Origin: Thermus brockianus
GTDB lineage: Bacteria > Deinococcota > Deinococci > Deinococcales > Thermaceae
Assembly: GCF_001880325.1 (NCBI RefSeq)
Contig: NZ_CP016312.1
Span: 496,001 to 560,000, forward strand
Direction: 5' to 3'
DNA length: 64,000 nucleotides
In this document: piece by piece, positions 38,285-49,561 of the stretch
Numbering within the stretch: the first letter of the stretch is position 1
Layout: each line of letters opens with the position of its first letter
Made by a program: the position numbers and the translations under genes
The notes under the pieces: generated by a model
Database searches by the model: none
What the model saw: the letters and a program-made list of their open reading frames with translations, nothing else
Told to the model about the DNA's origin: nothing

Positions 38285-39640
38285 ATGGGCCAGTTGCCGG
38301 GTTATCCCGAAGGGCGTATTCCACCCCATAGCCTCGAGGCCGAACAGAGCGTCCTCGGGGCCATCCTCCTGGACTCGGACGTCCTGGACGAACTGGAAGG
38401 CCTTCTCCCCTCTCCCGAGGCCTTCTACACCGAGGCCCACCGCAAGATCTACACCGCCATGCAGGCCCTAAGGGGACAGGGGAAGCCCGTGGACCTGGTC
38501 ACCTTGGCCGAGGAGCTCTCCCGCCGGAACGAGCTGGAGGGGGTGGGGGGGCTAAGCTACCTGGTCCAGCTTTCCGAGGCCACCCCCACCGCCGCCTACG
38601 CCGAGCACTACGCCCGCATCGTGGCGGAGAAGTGGACCTTGCGCAAGCTCATCCAGGCGGCGGGGGAGGCCATGCGCCTGGCCTACGAGGAGGCGGGGAG
38701 CCTGGACGAGATTTTGGACACCGCCGGGAAGAAGATCCTCGAGGTGGCCCTCACCCAGACGGACACCGAGGCCCGGGCCATGCGGGAGCTCGTCCACGAA
38801 ACCTTTGAGCACATTGAGGCCCTCTTCCAGAACAAGGGGGAGGTGGCGGGGGTGCGTACGGGCTTCAAGGAGCTCGACCAGCTCATCGGCACCCTCTCCC
38901 CGGGCTCCCTAAACATCATCGCCGCCCGCCCCGCCATGGGCAAAACCGCCTTCGCCCTCACCATCGCCCAACACGCCGCCCTGAAGGAGGGGGTAGGGGT
39001 GGGCATCTACTCCCTGGAGATGCCCGCCGCCCAGCTCACCCTGCGCATGATGTGCTCCGAGGCCCGCATTGACATGAACCGGGTGCGCCTCGGGCAGCTT
39101 TCCGACCGGGATTTTTCCCGCCTGGTGGACGTGGCGGGCCGCCTTTCCGAAGCCCCCATCTACATTGACGACACCCCCGACCTGACCCTTATGGAACTCC
39201 GCGCCCGCGCCCGGCGGCTCAAGAGCCAGCACGGGGTGGGCCTGCTCATCATTGACTATCTGCAGCTCATGTCCGGGCCCGGGGGCGGCAAACAGGGGGA
39301 AAACCGCCAGCAGGAAATCGCCGCCATCTCCCGCGGGCTCAAGGCCCTGGCCCGGGAGCTCAACGTGCCCGTGATCGCCCTAAGCCAGCTTTCCCGGGCG
39401 GTGGAGGCCAGGCCCAACAAGCGCCCCATGCTCTCGGACCTCAGGGAGTCGGGCTCCATTGAGCAGGACGCCGACCTGGTGATGTTCATCTACCGGGACG
39501 AGTACTACAACCCCCACTCGGAGAAGGCGGGGGTGGCGGAGATCATCGTGGGCAAGCAGCGAAACGGCCCCACGGGCACGGTGGAGCTCCAGTTCCACGC
39601 CCAGCACGTCCGCTTCAACGACCTGGCCAAGGAGCCCTAG
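38285..39640 (+). CDS. dnaB: Replicative DNA helicase DnaB
   Basis: A 451-residue hexameric helicase of the replication fork. The N-terminal domain begins PPHSLEAEQSVLGAILLDSD. The RecA-like domain has Walker A AARPAMGKTAFAL near residue 220, H1a GIYSLEMPAAQLTLRM, Walker B LLIIDYLQLMSG, and arginine-finger region KRPMLSDLRESGSIEQDADLV. No intein is present. It ends on a CTAG shared with the convergent protoglobin gene. An intact run of seven G (38545-38551) lies inside. Confidence 0.97.
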   Translation: MGQLPGYPEGRIPPHSLEAEQSVLGAILLDSDVLDELEGLLPSPEAFYTEAHRKIYTAMQALRGQGKPVDLVTLAEELSRRNELEGVGGLSYLVQLSEATPTAAYAEHYARIVAEKWTLRKLIQAAGEAMRLAYEEAGSLDEILDTAGKKILEVALTQTDTEARAMRELVHETFEHIEALFQNKGEVAGVRTGFKELDQLIGTLSPGSLNIIAARPAMGKTAFALTIAQHAALKEGVGVGIYSLEMPAAQLTLRMMCSEARIDMNRVRLGQLSDRDFSRLVDVAGRLSEAPIYIDDTPDLTLMELRARARRLKSQHGVGLLIIDYLQLMSGPGGGKQGENRQQEIAAISRGLKALARELNVPVIALSQLSRAVEARPNKRPMLSDLRESGSIEQDADLVMFIYRDEYYNPHSEKAGVAEIIVGKQRNGPTGTVELQFHAQHVRFNDLAKEP

Positions 39641-40182
39641 GAGAGCAGGGCCGCCGCCCCTTGGGACAAGGCCTCCTTGAGGTCCCGGTAGCCCAGGGAA
39701 AGCCCCAGGGAGAGGGCCTCGAGGTAGCTCTCCTCAATCAGCCCAATCTCTATGGCAATGATCTTCTCAAAGGCCTCCACGGCGCTAAAAACCTCGGGAC
39801 CCCTAAGGGCGGTGCGCAGGTGCTCCAGGGAAAGCTCCTGCACGATGCCCATGGCAGGGATCATGGCCCTTGGGCCAATCCCCAGCCGGGCGTGGACCAG
39901 GCCGATGCGCCGACGCCTTTCCGCATAGGCCCCGTCATACACCCCCGAGAAGAGGTCGCCATACCAGCGGGCGAAGGTGCCGTAAAGCCTTTCCACCCTC
40001 CCCGGCACGGCATGGAGGATCTCCGAAAGCTCGGGGTCCCGCCCCAGGTAATCGTAAAAGGCCAAGGCCACCTCGGGGGCGATGGGGGTCATCACCCGGC
40101 CCAGCTCGGCGAGGAGCCGGGCGTGGGCCTCGGTAAAGCCGGTGCGGCGTTTCAGGAGGTCCAAGAGCGCCCCAGGATGCAC
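39637..40182 (-). CDS. Protoglobin-type heme protein
   Basis: A 181-residue single-domain globin of the protoglobin / globin-coupled sensor type, with no output domain. The family segment RRRIGLVHARLGIGPRAMIPAMG holds the probable proximal histidine (near residue 97), and FYDYLGRDPELSEIL and YGTFARWYGDLF precede it. It should bind heme and O2, NO or CO; role unknown. It lies downstream of gltB in the same direction after a hairpin. Confidence 0.85.
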   Translation of the reverse strand: MHPGALLDLLKRRTGFTEAHARLLAELGRVMTPIAPEVALAFYDYLGRDPELSEILHAVPGRVERLYGTFARWYGDLFSGVYDGAYAERRRRIGLVHARLGIGPRAMIPAMGIVQELSLEHLRTALRGPEVFSAVEAFEKIIAIEIGLIEESYLEALSLGLSLGYRDLKEALSQGAAALLS

Positions 40183-40226
40183 GGGACAAATGTACCTCTT
40201 TGGAGACCCCCCTGTCCATAAGGCGA

Positions 40227-40248
40227 GGCCCCCGGGGTTCCGGGGGCC
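40227..40248 (-). terminator. Probable terminator of gltB
   Basis: GGCCCCCGG and CCGGGGGCC pair around a GGTT loop between the gltB stop and the protoglobin start. On the minus strand it is followed by TCGCCTTATGG, a weak T-tract. Confidence 0.55.
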
Positions 40249-40273
40249 TGGCCTTCTAGGCTTGCGAGGCCCG

Positions 40274-43200
40274 CTACTCCGTGCTCACCCCTTGCTCCAC
40301 CTGCTGGCTCACGGGCTCCACCATCCGGAAGTGGGTCGCCGGGTCTTCCAAGAGCTTCGCCAACCGGTTCGCCTTCTCCTCCCGCTTGGCCTCCCGAAGG
40401 ACGGCGATGTAGGCGGAAAGGAGTTCCCGTACGTCCTCCACCCCCCGAGCGTCCAAGGGCTTCACCGCCACCTTGGCCCCCTTGGCCAGCCGGCGCTTCA
40501 TGGCCTCCTCGGTGAGGCCCATTTCCGGCCAGTGGCGCAGGTAAACCCTTCCCCCCGTCATCCCCGAGCAGATCCAAGGCCCAGGGTCCCCCAGGACCAA
40601 GGCCCGGCCCCGGGTCATGTACTCAAAGGCGAAGCCCTTGGCCTGCGCCCGGGCGGCCAGGTTGCCGAGGTCGTCCCTGAGGGGGCGCTCGGGCTCCCCG
40701 CCCAGGATCACGTCCGCACCGGAAAGCCGGATGCAGAAGCGGCTATCCGCCACCCCCTCCACGATGAGGAGGCCGCCGATGGCCCCGTAGGCAAAGCTCT
40801 TGCCCACGGAACCGTCCACGTAGGCCCCGTAGGGGTTGCGCCCTTTCAGAACGGCCACGGTGCCGCCGAAGGCGCTCTTGGCCACCCCGTCTTGGGCCCC
40901 GCCCTCCACCACCACCTTCATCCCGTCCACGTTGAAGGCGGCAAGGCCGTTCCCGGCGATGCTCCCGGCGTCAAAGCGGAGCTCCACCTCCGCCTCAAAG
41001 CCCTTGCCGTAAAGCCGCCTGCGGGCGATCTCCCCGGCCAAATGGGCGCCCAAGGCCCGGTCCGTGGAGTCCACCGGCCCCTCCTGGAACAAAAGCCGCC
41101 TCCCCCCTTCCGCGTAGGCCCCCATGACCACCTCGGTGATGGTGCGGGTAAGCTGGTTCAGAGGCTTCCGGAGCACGTGGGCCGAGGTGTCCTTGAGCCA
41201 CTCGGGCTCCTCCACGGGGGCGAAGAAGTAACTTAAGTCCAACTCCTCCAGGTGGTCCCGCTGGTAGAGGAGGTCCGAGCGCCCCCGAAGCTCCCTTAGG
41301 GAACGGGCCCCCAAGGCCGCCACCAACTCCCTAAGGGCCTCGCCCATGGCCCCGAAGAAGCGGGTAAGGTGCTCCACCGCCCGCTCCAGGTCCTGGGGCA
41401 CGAAGCGCTTGAGGCCGTGGGCCAAGGCCTCCTCCACCGTTTCTATCTGCGTGGTGATGCCCACGTGGCAGGTGTCCAGCTGGCAGCCGCGGCAGATGGT
41501 GCAGCCGATGGCCACCATGGCCATGGTGGCCATGCCCACCCTATCCGCCCCCAAGAGGACCATCCGGAGCACGTCGTAAGCGGTCTTGAGCCCCCCGTCG
41601 GCCCAGATCTCCACCTTGTCCCGCAAGCCCGCCCGCACCAGGGCCCGGTGGGCCCGGCGCACCCCCAGTTCCACGGGAAGCCCGGCGTACTTGAGGGCGT
41701 GGAGCCTTGCTGCCCCCGTGCCCCCCTCAAAGCCGGAAAGGGTGATGACATCCGCCCCCGCCTTGGCGATGCCCACGGCGATGGTGCCGATGCCGGGAAT
41801 CACGGGCACCTTTACGGAAACCAGGGCCTTGGGGTTCACCGTCTTGAGTTCCTCTATGAGCTGGGCCAGGTCCTCAATGGAGTAGAGGTCGTGGTTGTTG
41901 GAGGGGCTGATGAGGTCCACCCCGGGCACGGCGTTGCGGGCGGCCGCCACCTTGGGGGAGACCTTCTTGCCGGGCAGGTGGCCGCCCTCCCCGGGCTTGG
42001 CCCCCTGGCCGATCTTGATCTCAATGACGCTGGCGGAGTTCAGCATGTAGGCGTGGACGCCGAAGCGGCCCGAGGCCACCTGCTGCCCCCGCCAGTGGGT
42101 GTACTTGCCGAGCATATCGGGGATCTCCCCACCCTCCCCGTTGATGCAGAGCATGTTGAGGCGCTTGGCCGCCTCCACGTAAGCGCGGAAGGAGGCCTCC
42201 CCCTGGGAGCCGAAGCTCATGGCGCTGATGAGGAAGGGCAGGGAATGCCCCCCCACGGAGAGGTCCACCTCCTCCGGGGCCACGTCGCTCCTTTCGGGGA
42301 AGCGCACCTCCAAGAGCTGCCGGGCGGCCACGGGGCTTTCCCGCTCCAAGGAGTGCACCTTTTCCTGGAAGTGGCTGTAGGGGGCCTGGCCCGAGGCCAC
42401 CTCCTGGGCGGCCTTGTAAATCCTCGGGTTAAAGCGGAAGTCCTTGGCGGGCAGGACCTTTTCCGCCCGCAGGAAGCCCTCCCGCTCCAAAAGGGTGCGC
42501 TCCAATTCCAAAAAGCCGTAGCCTGCGGCTTCCGAGCCCAGGAAGTTCCGGGTGCCAAAATACTCCGCCAGCTCGGGCTTAAGCCCGATGGAGCTGAAGA
42601 TCCTCCCATACCCCCGGAGCTCGTGGATGCCCATGGTGGAGATGACCTTCTCCAGGCCCTTGCGAAGGGCCTCGAGGGCGTTCGCCACCCCCTTGCGCCC
42701 CTCCAAGGCCCTGGCCTTTTCCTCCAAAAGCCAGGGCGCCACCGCCTCCGCCCCCAGGCCCAGGAGGAAGGCCACGTCGTGCAGGTTGCGCACACCCCCG
42801 GAGTGGACGAGGAGGGAGGTACGCCGCCTTAAGGCGATCCCCTCGGCGTCCCGCTTGAGGAGGGCCCGGTTCACCGCCGCCACCGCCAAGCCGATGTCAA
42901 TCCACACGCCTCCCTGGAAGGCCTCCCGGTCGGAGAGGATGAGGACCTCGGCCCCCTCCTCCACCGCCTTTACCGCTTCCTCTTCCAGGCGCTTGAGCCC
43001 AGCGAGAAGCCCCTCCTCCACGGTGAACTGGGGCACCAGGGTGCGGGTCTTAAAGCGGGCGCGCACCTCGGCCAGGGTGAGGGTGCCAAAGGCCTCCGCC
43101 AGACCGGGGTCGGACTCCAGGACGATGGGGAGGAGGAGCTCCACCACCTCCCCCCCACCCCTTCCATCGGGCAAGGGGCGGCGGCCTAAGAGGGTGCGGG

Positions 43201-44752
43201 TGGAGAAGTGCTCAATCTCCCGCTCCCGGTCAATGGCGGGGTTGGTCACCACCGCCACGGTTTCCTTGAAGAACTCCGAGAGGTTGGGCTTCTCCGGGTT
43301 TAGGGCAGCCAAGGGGCCATCGTAGCCCAGGGAGCCGATGGGCTCGTTGCCCGTCTTGGCCAGGGCCTCCAGGTAGGCCCCGTCCCAGCGGTCCCAGCCG
43401 AAGGCCCTTTCCAGGCCCAAGGGAGGCGGGGCGGGCTTTTCCTCCACCTCCACCCCGCTTCCCCCCGCCACCGGGGGCGGCGCCTGGCGGATGGGCCCTT
43501 GCAGGTGAACCCGGTACCCCTGCACCGGGGTGCGGGCCAGGGTCCTCTCCAAGACCTGGCGCTGGTGGCGGTCAAAGGGCAGGACCTTGGGCCCTTCCGG
43601 GGTCAGGCGGAGGTAGACCTTCTCCCCCGGGGCCAGGGGCTTGGGCTCGGTGACGAACTCCTCGGCGTTGAAGACCCCCCGCTCCGAGGAGAAGACGATC
43701 TCGTAGGGGGTTTCAAACTGCCAAAGGGGCCTTAGGCCCATGGCGTCGGTGGCGAAGACCGCCTCGTCCCGGTGGCGGCTCACGATGGCGGCGGGCCCCT
43801 GGGCCAAGGGACCGAAGCGTTGCCTTAGGGCCAGGTAGAGGTCCTGGAGATCCTCCGGCAGGGCCTTGACCTCGCCCAGAACCGGGGGGAAGACCAGGTC
43901 CATGGCCTCGGGCAGGGAGAGGCCGTAGCGGTAGATGAGCCCCTCCAGCATGCGGTTCAGGTCCTGGGAGTCCGAGCCCCCGGTGCGGGGGATGCCCAGG
44001 TAGTCCATCTCCCGCCTCAGGCGCTCAATGGTGTTGATTTCGCCGTTGTGGCCCAGGAGGCCAAAGGGCTGCACCTGTTCAAAGGTGGAAAGGGTGTTGG
44101 TGGAGTAGCGGTTGTGCCCCAGGGCGATGGTGCTCTTGAACTCGGGGCGGGAAAGCTCGGGGTAGTAGCGCTTCAAAAGCTCCGCCGCCCCCCGCACCTT
44201 GTAGACCACGCTGTGGGTGGAAAGGGAAACCACGTGCACGGGGAAGAGGGCCTCGAGGCGAAGCCCTAGCTCCCAAAGAGGCCCGTCCCCATCCGGGCTA
44301 AGCCCCGCCACCTGGAGGAAGATGGGCTCGGTGCGCCGCCCCACGGGGCCCAAGACCCCGCTCACCACCTCCCCCCGGCGGAAGTGCACGGGGCGCACGC
44401 CAAGCCGTTGCCCCTCCCGCCTGAGGAGGGCGAAAAACTCCTCCACCCGGGCCTCTTCCCCCTTGGGCAGGAAGAAGTGGCCCACGAAGAAGCGGGGGTT
44501 GAAGGCCAGCTCGGGCTCTAGCCCCGCCTCCTCCAGGAAGCGGGCCCAAAGCTCCCGGGGGATGTCGGTTTGGATTCCCGTGCCATCCCCTTCTCCTCGG
44601 ATGGCCCCCGCCCGGTGGGCCATGCGGTAGAGGCTCTCCAAGGTCCGCCGCACGATGCGGTGGGAGGGCTTGCCGCTCTTCTCCGCCATGGCGATGATGC
44701 CACAGGCGTCCTGGCCTAAGGGGATATCCGGGTAAGCTTCCTTCCAGGTCAT
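40274..44752 (-). CDS. gltB: Glutamate synthase, large subunit
   Basis: A 1492-residue enzyme that makes two glutamates from glutamine and 2-oxoglutarate. After a 16-residue propeptide the nucleophile Cys17 (QDACGIIAMAE) starts the Ntn glutaminase domain. The central and FMN domains include SAMSFGSQGEASFRAYVEAA and GGHLPGKKVSP. The 3Fe-4S ligands lie in CTICRGCQLDTCHVG, and the C-terminal GXGXG domain ends the protein. No gltD gene is near, so the electron-donating partner lies elsewhere or is ferredoxin. A perfect TTGACC-N17-TATAAT promoter precedes the gene. Confidence 0.95.
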   Translation of the reverse strand: MTWKEAYPDIPLGQDACGIIAMAEKSGKPSHRIVRRTLESLYRMAHRAGAIRGEGDGTGIQTDIPRELWARFLEEAGLEPELAFNPRFFVGHFFLPKGEEARVEEFFALLRREGQRLGVRPVHFRRGEVVSGVLGPVGRRTEPIFLQVAGLSPDGDGPLWELGLRLEALFPVHVVSLSTHSVVYKVRGAAELLKRYYPELSRPEFKSTIALGHNRYSTNTLSTFEQVQPFGLLGHNGEINTIERLRREMDYLGIPRTGGSDSQDLNRMLEGLIYRYGLSLPEAMDLVFPPVLGEVKALPEDLQDLYLALRQRFGPLAQGPAAIVSRHRDEAVFATDAMGLRPLWQFETPYEIVFSSERGVFNAEEFVTEPKPLAPGEKVYLRLTPEGPKVLPFDRHQRQVLERTLARTPVQGYRVHLQGPIRQAPPPVAGGSGVEVEEKPAPPPLGLERAFGWDRWDGAYLEALAKTGNEPIGSLGYDGPLAALNPEKPNLSEFFKETVAVVTNPAIDREREIEHFSTRTLLGRRPLPDGRGGGEVVELLLPIVLESDPGLAEAFGTLTLAEVRARFKTRTLVPQFTVEEGLLAGLKRLEEEAVKAVEEGAEVLILSDREAFQGGVWIDIGLAVAAVNRALLKRDAEGIALRRRTSLLVHSGGVRNLHDVAFLLGLGAEAVAPWLLEEKARALEGRKGVANALEALRKGLEKVISTMGIHELRGYGRIFSSIGLKPELAEYFGTRNFLGSEAAGYGFLELERTLLEREGFLRAEKVLPAKDFRFNPRIYKAAQEVASGQAPYSHFQEKVHSLERESPVAARQLLEVRFPERSDVAPEEVDLSVGGHSLPFLISAMSFGSQGEASFRAYVEAAKRLNMLCINGEGGEIPDMLGKYTHWRGQQVASGRFGVHAYMLNSASVIEIKIGQGAKPGEGGHLPGKKVSPKVAAARNAVPGVDLISPSNNHDLYSIEDLAQLIEELKTVNPKALVSVKVPVIPGIGTIAVGIAKAGADVITLSGFEGGTGAARLHALKYAGLPVELGVRRAHRALVRAGLRDKVEIWADGGLKTAYDVLRMVLLGADRVGMATMAMVAIGCTICRGCQLDTCHVGITTQIETVEEALAHGLKRFVPQDLERAVEHLTRFFGAMGEALRELVAALGARSLRELRGRSDLLYQRDHLEELDLSYFFAPVEEPEWLKDTSAHVLRKPLNQLTRTITEVVMGAYAEGGRRLLFQEGPVDSTDRALGAHLAGEIARRRLYGKGFEAEVELRFDAGSIAGNGLAAFNVDGMKVVVEGGAQDGVAKSAFGGTVAVLKGRNPYGAYVDGSVGKSFAYGAIGGLLIVEGVADSRFCIRLSGADVILGGEPERPLRDDLGNLAARAQAKGFAFEYMTRGRALVLGDPGPWICSGMTGGRVYLRHWPEMGLTEEAMKRRLAKGAKVAVKPLDARGVEDVRELLSAYIAVLREAKREEKANRLAKLLEDPATHFRMVEPVSQQVEQGVSTE

Positions 44753-44774
44753 CTTCGGCTCCTTCGTTTAGGCT

Positions 44775-44844
44775 GGGGAAACGGTGTAGGCAAAGATATG
44801 CACGTTGTTCCCCGGATTATACACGCCCCGAGGGTATGGGTCAA
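44775..44844 (-). promoter_or_regulatory. gltB promoter and leader hairpin
   Basis: On the minus strand TTGACC (44844 to 44839) and TATAAT (44821 to 44816) are 17 bases apart, the best promoter in the window. In the leader, TTCCCC (44808-44813) can pair with GGGGAA (44775-44780) across about 27 bases, forming a large hairpin just after the start of transcription. It may be a nitrogen-responsive element, but no known riboswitch is recognised. Confidence 0.6.
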
Positions 44845-44864
44845 GAACCTCGGGAAAAGAAGCA

Positions 44865-45326
44865 CTAAACCCCCGGCACCCGGTGGAAGGCGTTGAGGAA
44901 AAGGGGAAGCTCCCTTTGCCGCTCCTCCTGCTCCCTCAGGGCCTCCTCAAAGGCCCTGGGGTCCATGAGGAGGGCGGGCAGGCGGAGCCAACCCAGGTAA
45001 TAGGCCCCCGCCTGGCCCGGGTAGCAAAGCCTCCCCTGCTCCTCGGGGTACAGGAGGGCCTCAAAGGCCAAGGGGCTTTCCAGGTAGGGGGCATCCCCAA
45101 GCCAGCGCAAGGCCTCCTTGAGGCGCAAGGGGTTGCTCCAGAAGCCAAAGCGGAGCCTCTGGTCCAGGTGCTCTAGCGCCCAAAGCCTTCCCGAGGCGGC
45201 AAGCTCCAGGCGCTTCAAGCGCAGCCTGGCATATTGGGAAAGGCCAAGCACCTCCCGGGAAAGGCCCCGGGCGATGAGGAGCCTCGAGGCCATCACGTAG
45301 TCCTGGTACTCCCGGTAAGGGTCCAT
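44865..45326 (-). CDS. Hypothetical protein, 153 residues
   Basis: I do not recognise this family. It starts MDPYREYQDYVMASRLLIARG and is rich in arginine, leucine and aromatic residues, with YYLGWLRLPALLMDPRAFEEA near the C-terminus. No membrane helix or clear motif is seen; several amphipathic helices suggest a soluble helical protein. Coding is supported by Thermus-like third-position GC and by a CATCCT box six bases before the ATG. It is divergent from the small winged-helix gene, 39 bases away. Confidence 0.6.
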   Translation of the reverse strand: MDPYREYQDYVMASRLLIARGLSREVLGLSQYARLRLKRLELAASGRLWALEHLDQRLRFGFWSNPLRLKEALRWLGDAPYLESPLAFEALLYPEEQGRLCYPGQAGAYYLGWLRLPALLMDPRAFEEALREQEERQRELPLFLNAFHRVPGV

Positions 45327-45353
45327 GGCCCCAGGATGCCACGCAGGCCGGGG

Positions 45354-45359
45354 TAGGAT
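45354..45359 (+). promoter_or_regulatory. Leaderless-type -10 box of the winged-helix gene
   Basis: TAGGAT ends six bases before the ATG at 45366. Confidence 0.45.
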
Positions 45360-45365
45360 GGTGCC

Positions 45366-47233
<1,868 letters not shown>

Positions 47234-47311
47234 TCAGCCTTTTGAAGGGTAGCACGGCCCAGGGAAACCTGTCAAGCAAAGGGCTTGACCGTGCCCTGAC
47301 ACGGCCCGGGC

Positions 47312-47317
47312 TAGACT
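47312..47317 (+). promoter_or_regulatory. Leaderless-type -10 box of the response regulator gene
   Basis: TAGACT ends six bases before the GTG start at 47324. A TTGACC at 47285-47290 is 21 bases upstream, too far for a classical -35. Confidence 0.4.
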
Positions 47318-47323
47318 GAAGGC

Positions 47324-47995
47324 GTGGCCACGGTGCTCCTGGTGGAGGACGAGCGGGCGGTGCGGCTTGGGGTCCGCCTCGCCCTGGAGCGGGCCGGGCA
47401 CCGGGTGCTGGAGGCGGAAAACGCCCGGGAAGCCTGGCCCCTCCTCAAGGAAGCGGAGGCCGTGATCCTGGACTGGATGCTCCCGGACGAGCCGGGAATA
47501 AAGCTCCTGGAAAGGATGCGCCAAGGCGCCTTCGCCGAGCTTCCCGTCCTCCTCCTCACCGCCCGCTCGGAGGTGCGGGACCGGGTGGAGGGCCTGAGCC
47601 AGGGGGCGGACGATTACCTGGTGAAGCCCTTCGCCACGGAAGAACTTTTGGCCCGCCTCGAGGCCCTCCTGCGCCGCGCCGGCAAGCGCAAGGTCCTCCG
47701 CCGCGGGCCCCTCCTCCTGGACCTGGAAAGGATGGAGGCGAGCCTCGAGGGCAAGCCCCTCCCCCTCACCCGGCGGGAGTTCGCCCTTTTGGCCTTCTTG
47801 GCCCAGCATCCGGGCCGGGTCTACACCCGGGAGGAACTTTTAGAAGCCGTGTGGGGACCCGAGTACTGGGGAACGCCTAGAACCGTGGACCAGCACATCC
47901 TGCAGCTACGGGAAAAGCTGGGCGAAGACCCCAAAACCCCCCGCTTTTTGGAAACGGTACGGGGGCTTGGGTACCGCTTCAAGGAGGTGGGGTGA
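47324..47995 (+). CDS. PhoB/OmpR-family response regulator
   Basis: A 223-residue DNA-binding response regulator. The receiver domain has acidic residues at VEDE, the phospho-acceptor Asp near residue 50 (AVILDWMLPD), the LTAR threonine and the DDYLVKPF lysine. The C-terminal winged helix has LTRREFALLAFLAQHPGRVYTRE and TVDQHILQLREKLG. The start is GTG. It overlaps the kinase gene (GTGA). With PhoU next door it probably controls the phosphate response. Confidence 0.92.
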   Translation: MATVLLVEDERAVRLGVRLALERAGHRVLEAENAREAWPLLKEAEAVILDWMLPDEPGIKLLERMRQGAFAELPVLLLTARSEVRDRVEGLSQGADDYLVKPFATEELLARLEALLRRAGKRKVLRRGPLLLDLERMEASLEGKPLPLTRREFALLAFLAQHPGRVYTREELLEAVWGPEYWGTPRTVDQHILQLREKLGEDPKTPRFLETVRGLGYRFKEVG

Positions 47996-48882
47996 AGGAG
48001 CTAGAGGCCGCTTGGGAGGAGGCCTTGGAGGGGCTTGTCCTGCACCGGGAAAGGCAGGTGGTCTACCTCAACCCCAAGGCGGAGGAGCTTTTGCAGGTGC
48101 GCCGGGAAAAGGTGGTGGGCCGCCCCCTCCTCCTCACCCTACGGGACCACCGCCTGGAGGCCTTGGCCCTCCACGGGGGGGAAAGGCGCCTGGAGGTGCG
48201 GGGCCGCCTCCTTTGGGTCAAGGCCCTTCCGGGAAGGCTCTACCTCCTAGACGAAACGGAGCTAAAGGGGCGGCTAGAGGCCCTCGAGGAGGCCACCCTC
48301 ACCCTGGCCCACGAGCTCAGGACCCCCCTGGCGGGGATGGGCCCCCTCCTGGAGGCCCTCACGCCCAGAACCAAGCAGGAGAAGGAGGTCCTGGACCTCC
48401 TTAAGGGGGAGGTGGCCCGCCTCGCCCGCCTGGCCCAAAGCCTCTCCTTCACCCAACCCGGGCCCAGGCGCACCTTCCCCCTGGAGGAGCTTTGGCCCCG
48501 TCTGGAAAGGCTGCTGCACGAGCGGCTCCGGGGAAGACGGGTGGAGGTCCACCTCCCCCACACCGCCCGCACCGACCCCGACGCCCTCTTCCAGATCCTC
48601 CTAAACCTCCTGGACAACGCCCTCAAATACGGCCAAGACCCCATCCGCCTCCGTTCCCGCCTAGGGGAAGACCACCTCCACCTGGAGGTGCGGGATGCCG
48701 GCCCCCCCCTCCCCGACTACGAGACCCTCTTCCTCCCGGGGCGCCGGGGGTTCCAGGGGGGCCTGGGGCAGGGGCTTGGCCTATACCTGGTGCGCCGCCT
48801 GGCCCGGAGCCTGGGAGGAGAGGCCTATGCTGGACGGGAGGGGGAAGAGAACGTTTTCGGCGTCCGCCTTCCCCTAGACTGA
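47992..48882 (+). CDS. Soluble PAS-type sensor histidine kinase (PhoR-like)
   Basis: A 296-residue histidine kinase. About residues 1-90 form a PAS-like sensor (VVYLNPKAEELLQVRREKVVGRP). The DHp helix has the phospho-acceptor His near 107 (TLTLAHELRTPLAGM), and the ATPase domain has the N-box ILLNLLDNALKYG, the G1 box EVRDAGPPLPDYE and the G2 loop GQGLGLYLVRRLA. No transmembrane segment is present, unlike E. coli PhoR, so the signal must be cytoplasmic or delivered by PhoU. Confidence 0.9.
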   Translation: MKELEAAWEEALEGLVLHRERQVVYLNPKAEELLQVRREKVVGRPLLLTLRDHRLEALALHGGERRLEVRGRLLWVKALPGRLYLLDETELKGRLEALEEATLTLAHELRTPLAGMGPLLEALTPRTKQEKEVLDLLKGEVARLARLAQSLSFTQPGPRRTFPLEELWPRLERLLHERLRGRRVEVHLPHTARTDPDALFQILLNLLDNALKYGQDPIRLRSRLGEDHLHLEVRDAGPPLPDYETLFLPGRRGFQGGLGQGLGLYLVRRLARSLGGEAYAGREGEENVFGVRLPLD

Positions 48883-48897
48883 GGCGAGGAGGAACCC

Positions 48898-49560
48898 ATG
48901 CGGGAAGCCCTAGACCAAGCGCTCAACCAGCTTCTGGAGGAAACCCTAAGGATGCTTTCCCTGGTGCGGGAGATGACCCAGGAGGCCACCGAGGCCCTCG
49001 TCCAGCAGGACGCCGCCCGGGCCCAAGCGGTTATCGCCAAGGACAAGGAGGTGGACGCTTTAGAGCTCAAGATTGAGAACCAGGCCATCGCCGTCATCGC
49101 CCGCCACCAGCCCGTGGCCACGGACCTCAGGCTCATCTTCACCATCATCAAGGCGCTCACCGACCTGGAGAGGGCGGGGGACTACGCCATGCACGTGGCG
49201 GAAGACGCCCTTCTCCTGAGCAAAGAACCTCCCTTGAAGCGCTACGTGACCCTGCCGGAGATGGGCAGGCGCCTTTTGGAGATGATGGACACCTTGGGCC
49301 AAAGCGTGGCCGAGCGGGACACCGCCTTGGCCCGCAAGGTCCTGGAACTGGACGACCAGGTGGACGGGCTTTACGAGGAGGTAACCCGGGAGCTCATCAC
49401 CTACATGATGGAAGACCCCAGGACCATCACCAAGGCCCTCACCCTCATGCGGGTGGCCCGCAGCTATGAGCGGCTTGGGGACCATTTGGAAAACGTGGCG
49501 GAGCGGGTCATCTACTGGCTCACGGGGGAAATCTACAAGGCCCCGGAGGACGCTTACTGA
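48898..49560 (+). CDS. phoU: Phosphate signalling protein PhoU
   Basis: A 220-residue, all-helical protein with two PhoU three-helix repeats. Each repeat contains a metal-binding ExxxD-type helix: [21 protein letters not shown] in the first and [22 protein letters not shown] in the second. PhoU links phosphate transport to PhoR activity. No pst transporter genes are in the window, so the module is separated from the transporter. Confidence 0.93.
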   Translation: MREALDQALNQLLEETLRMLSLVREMTQEATEALVQQDAARAQAVIAKDKEVDALELKIENQAIAVIARHQPVATDLRLIFTIIKALTDLERAGDYAMHVAEDALLLSKEPPLKRYVTLPEMGRRLLEMMDTLGQSVAERDTALARKVLELDDQVDGLYEEVTRELITYMMEDPRTITKALTLMRVARSYERLGDHLENVAERVIYWLTGEIYKAPEDAY

Positions 49561-49561
49561 C

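Noticed and set aside
41369-42832. 487-codon open frame antisense to gltB
   Set aside because: Shadow of the gltB reading frame with no recognisable motif.
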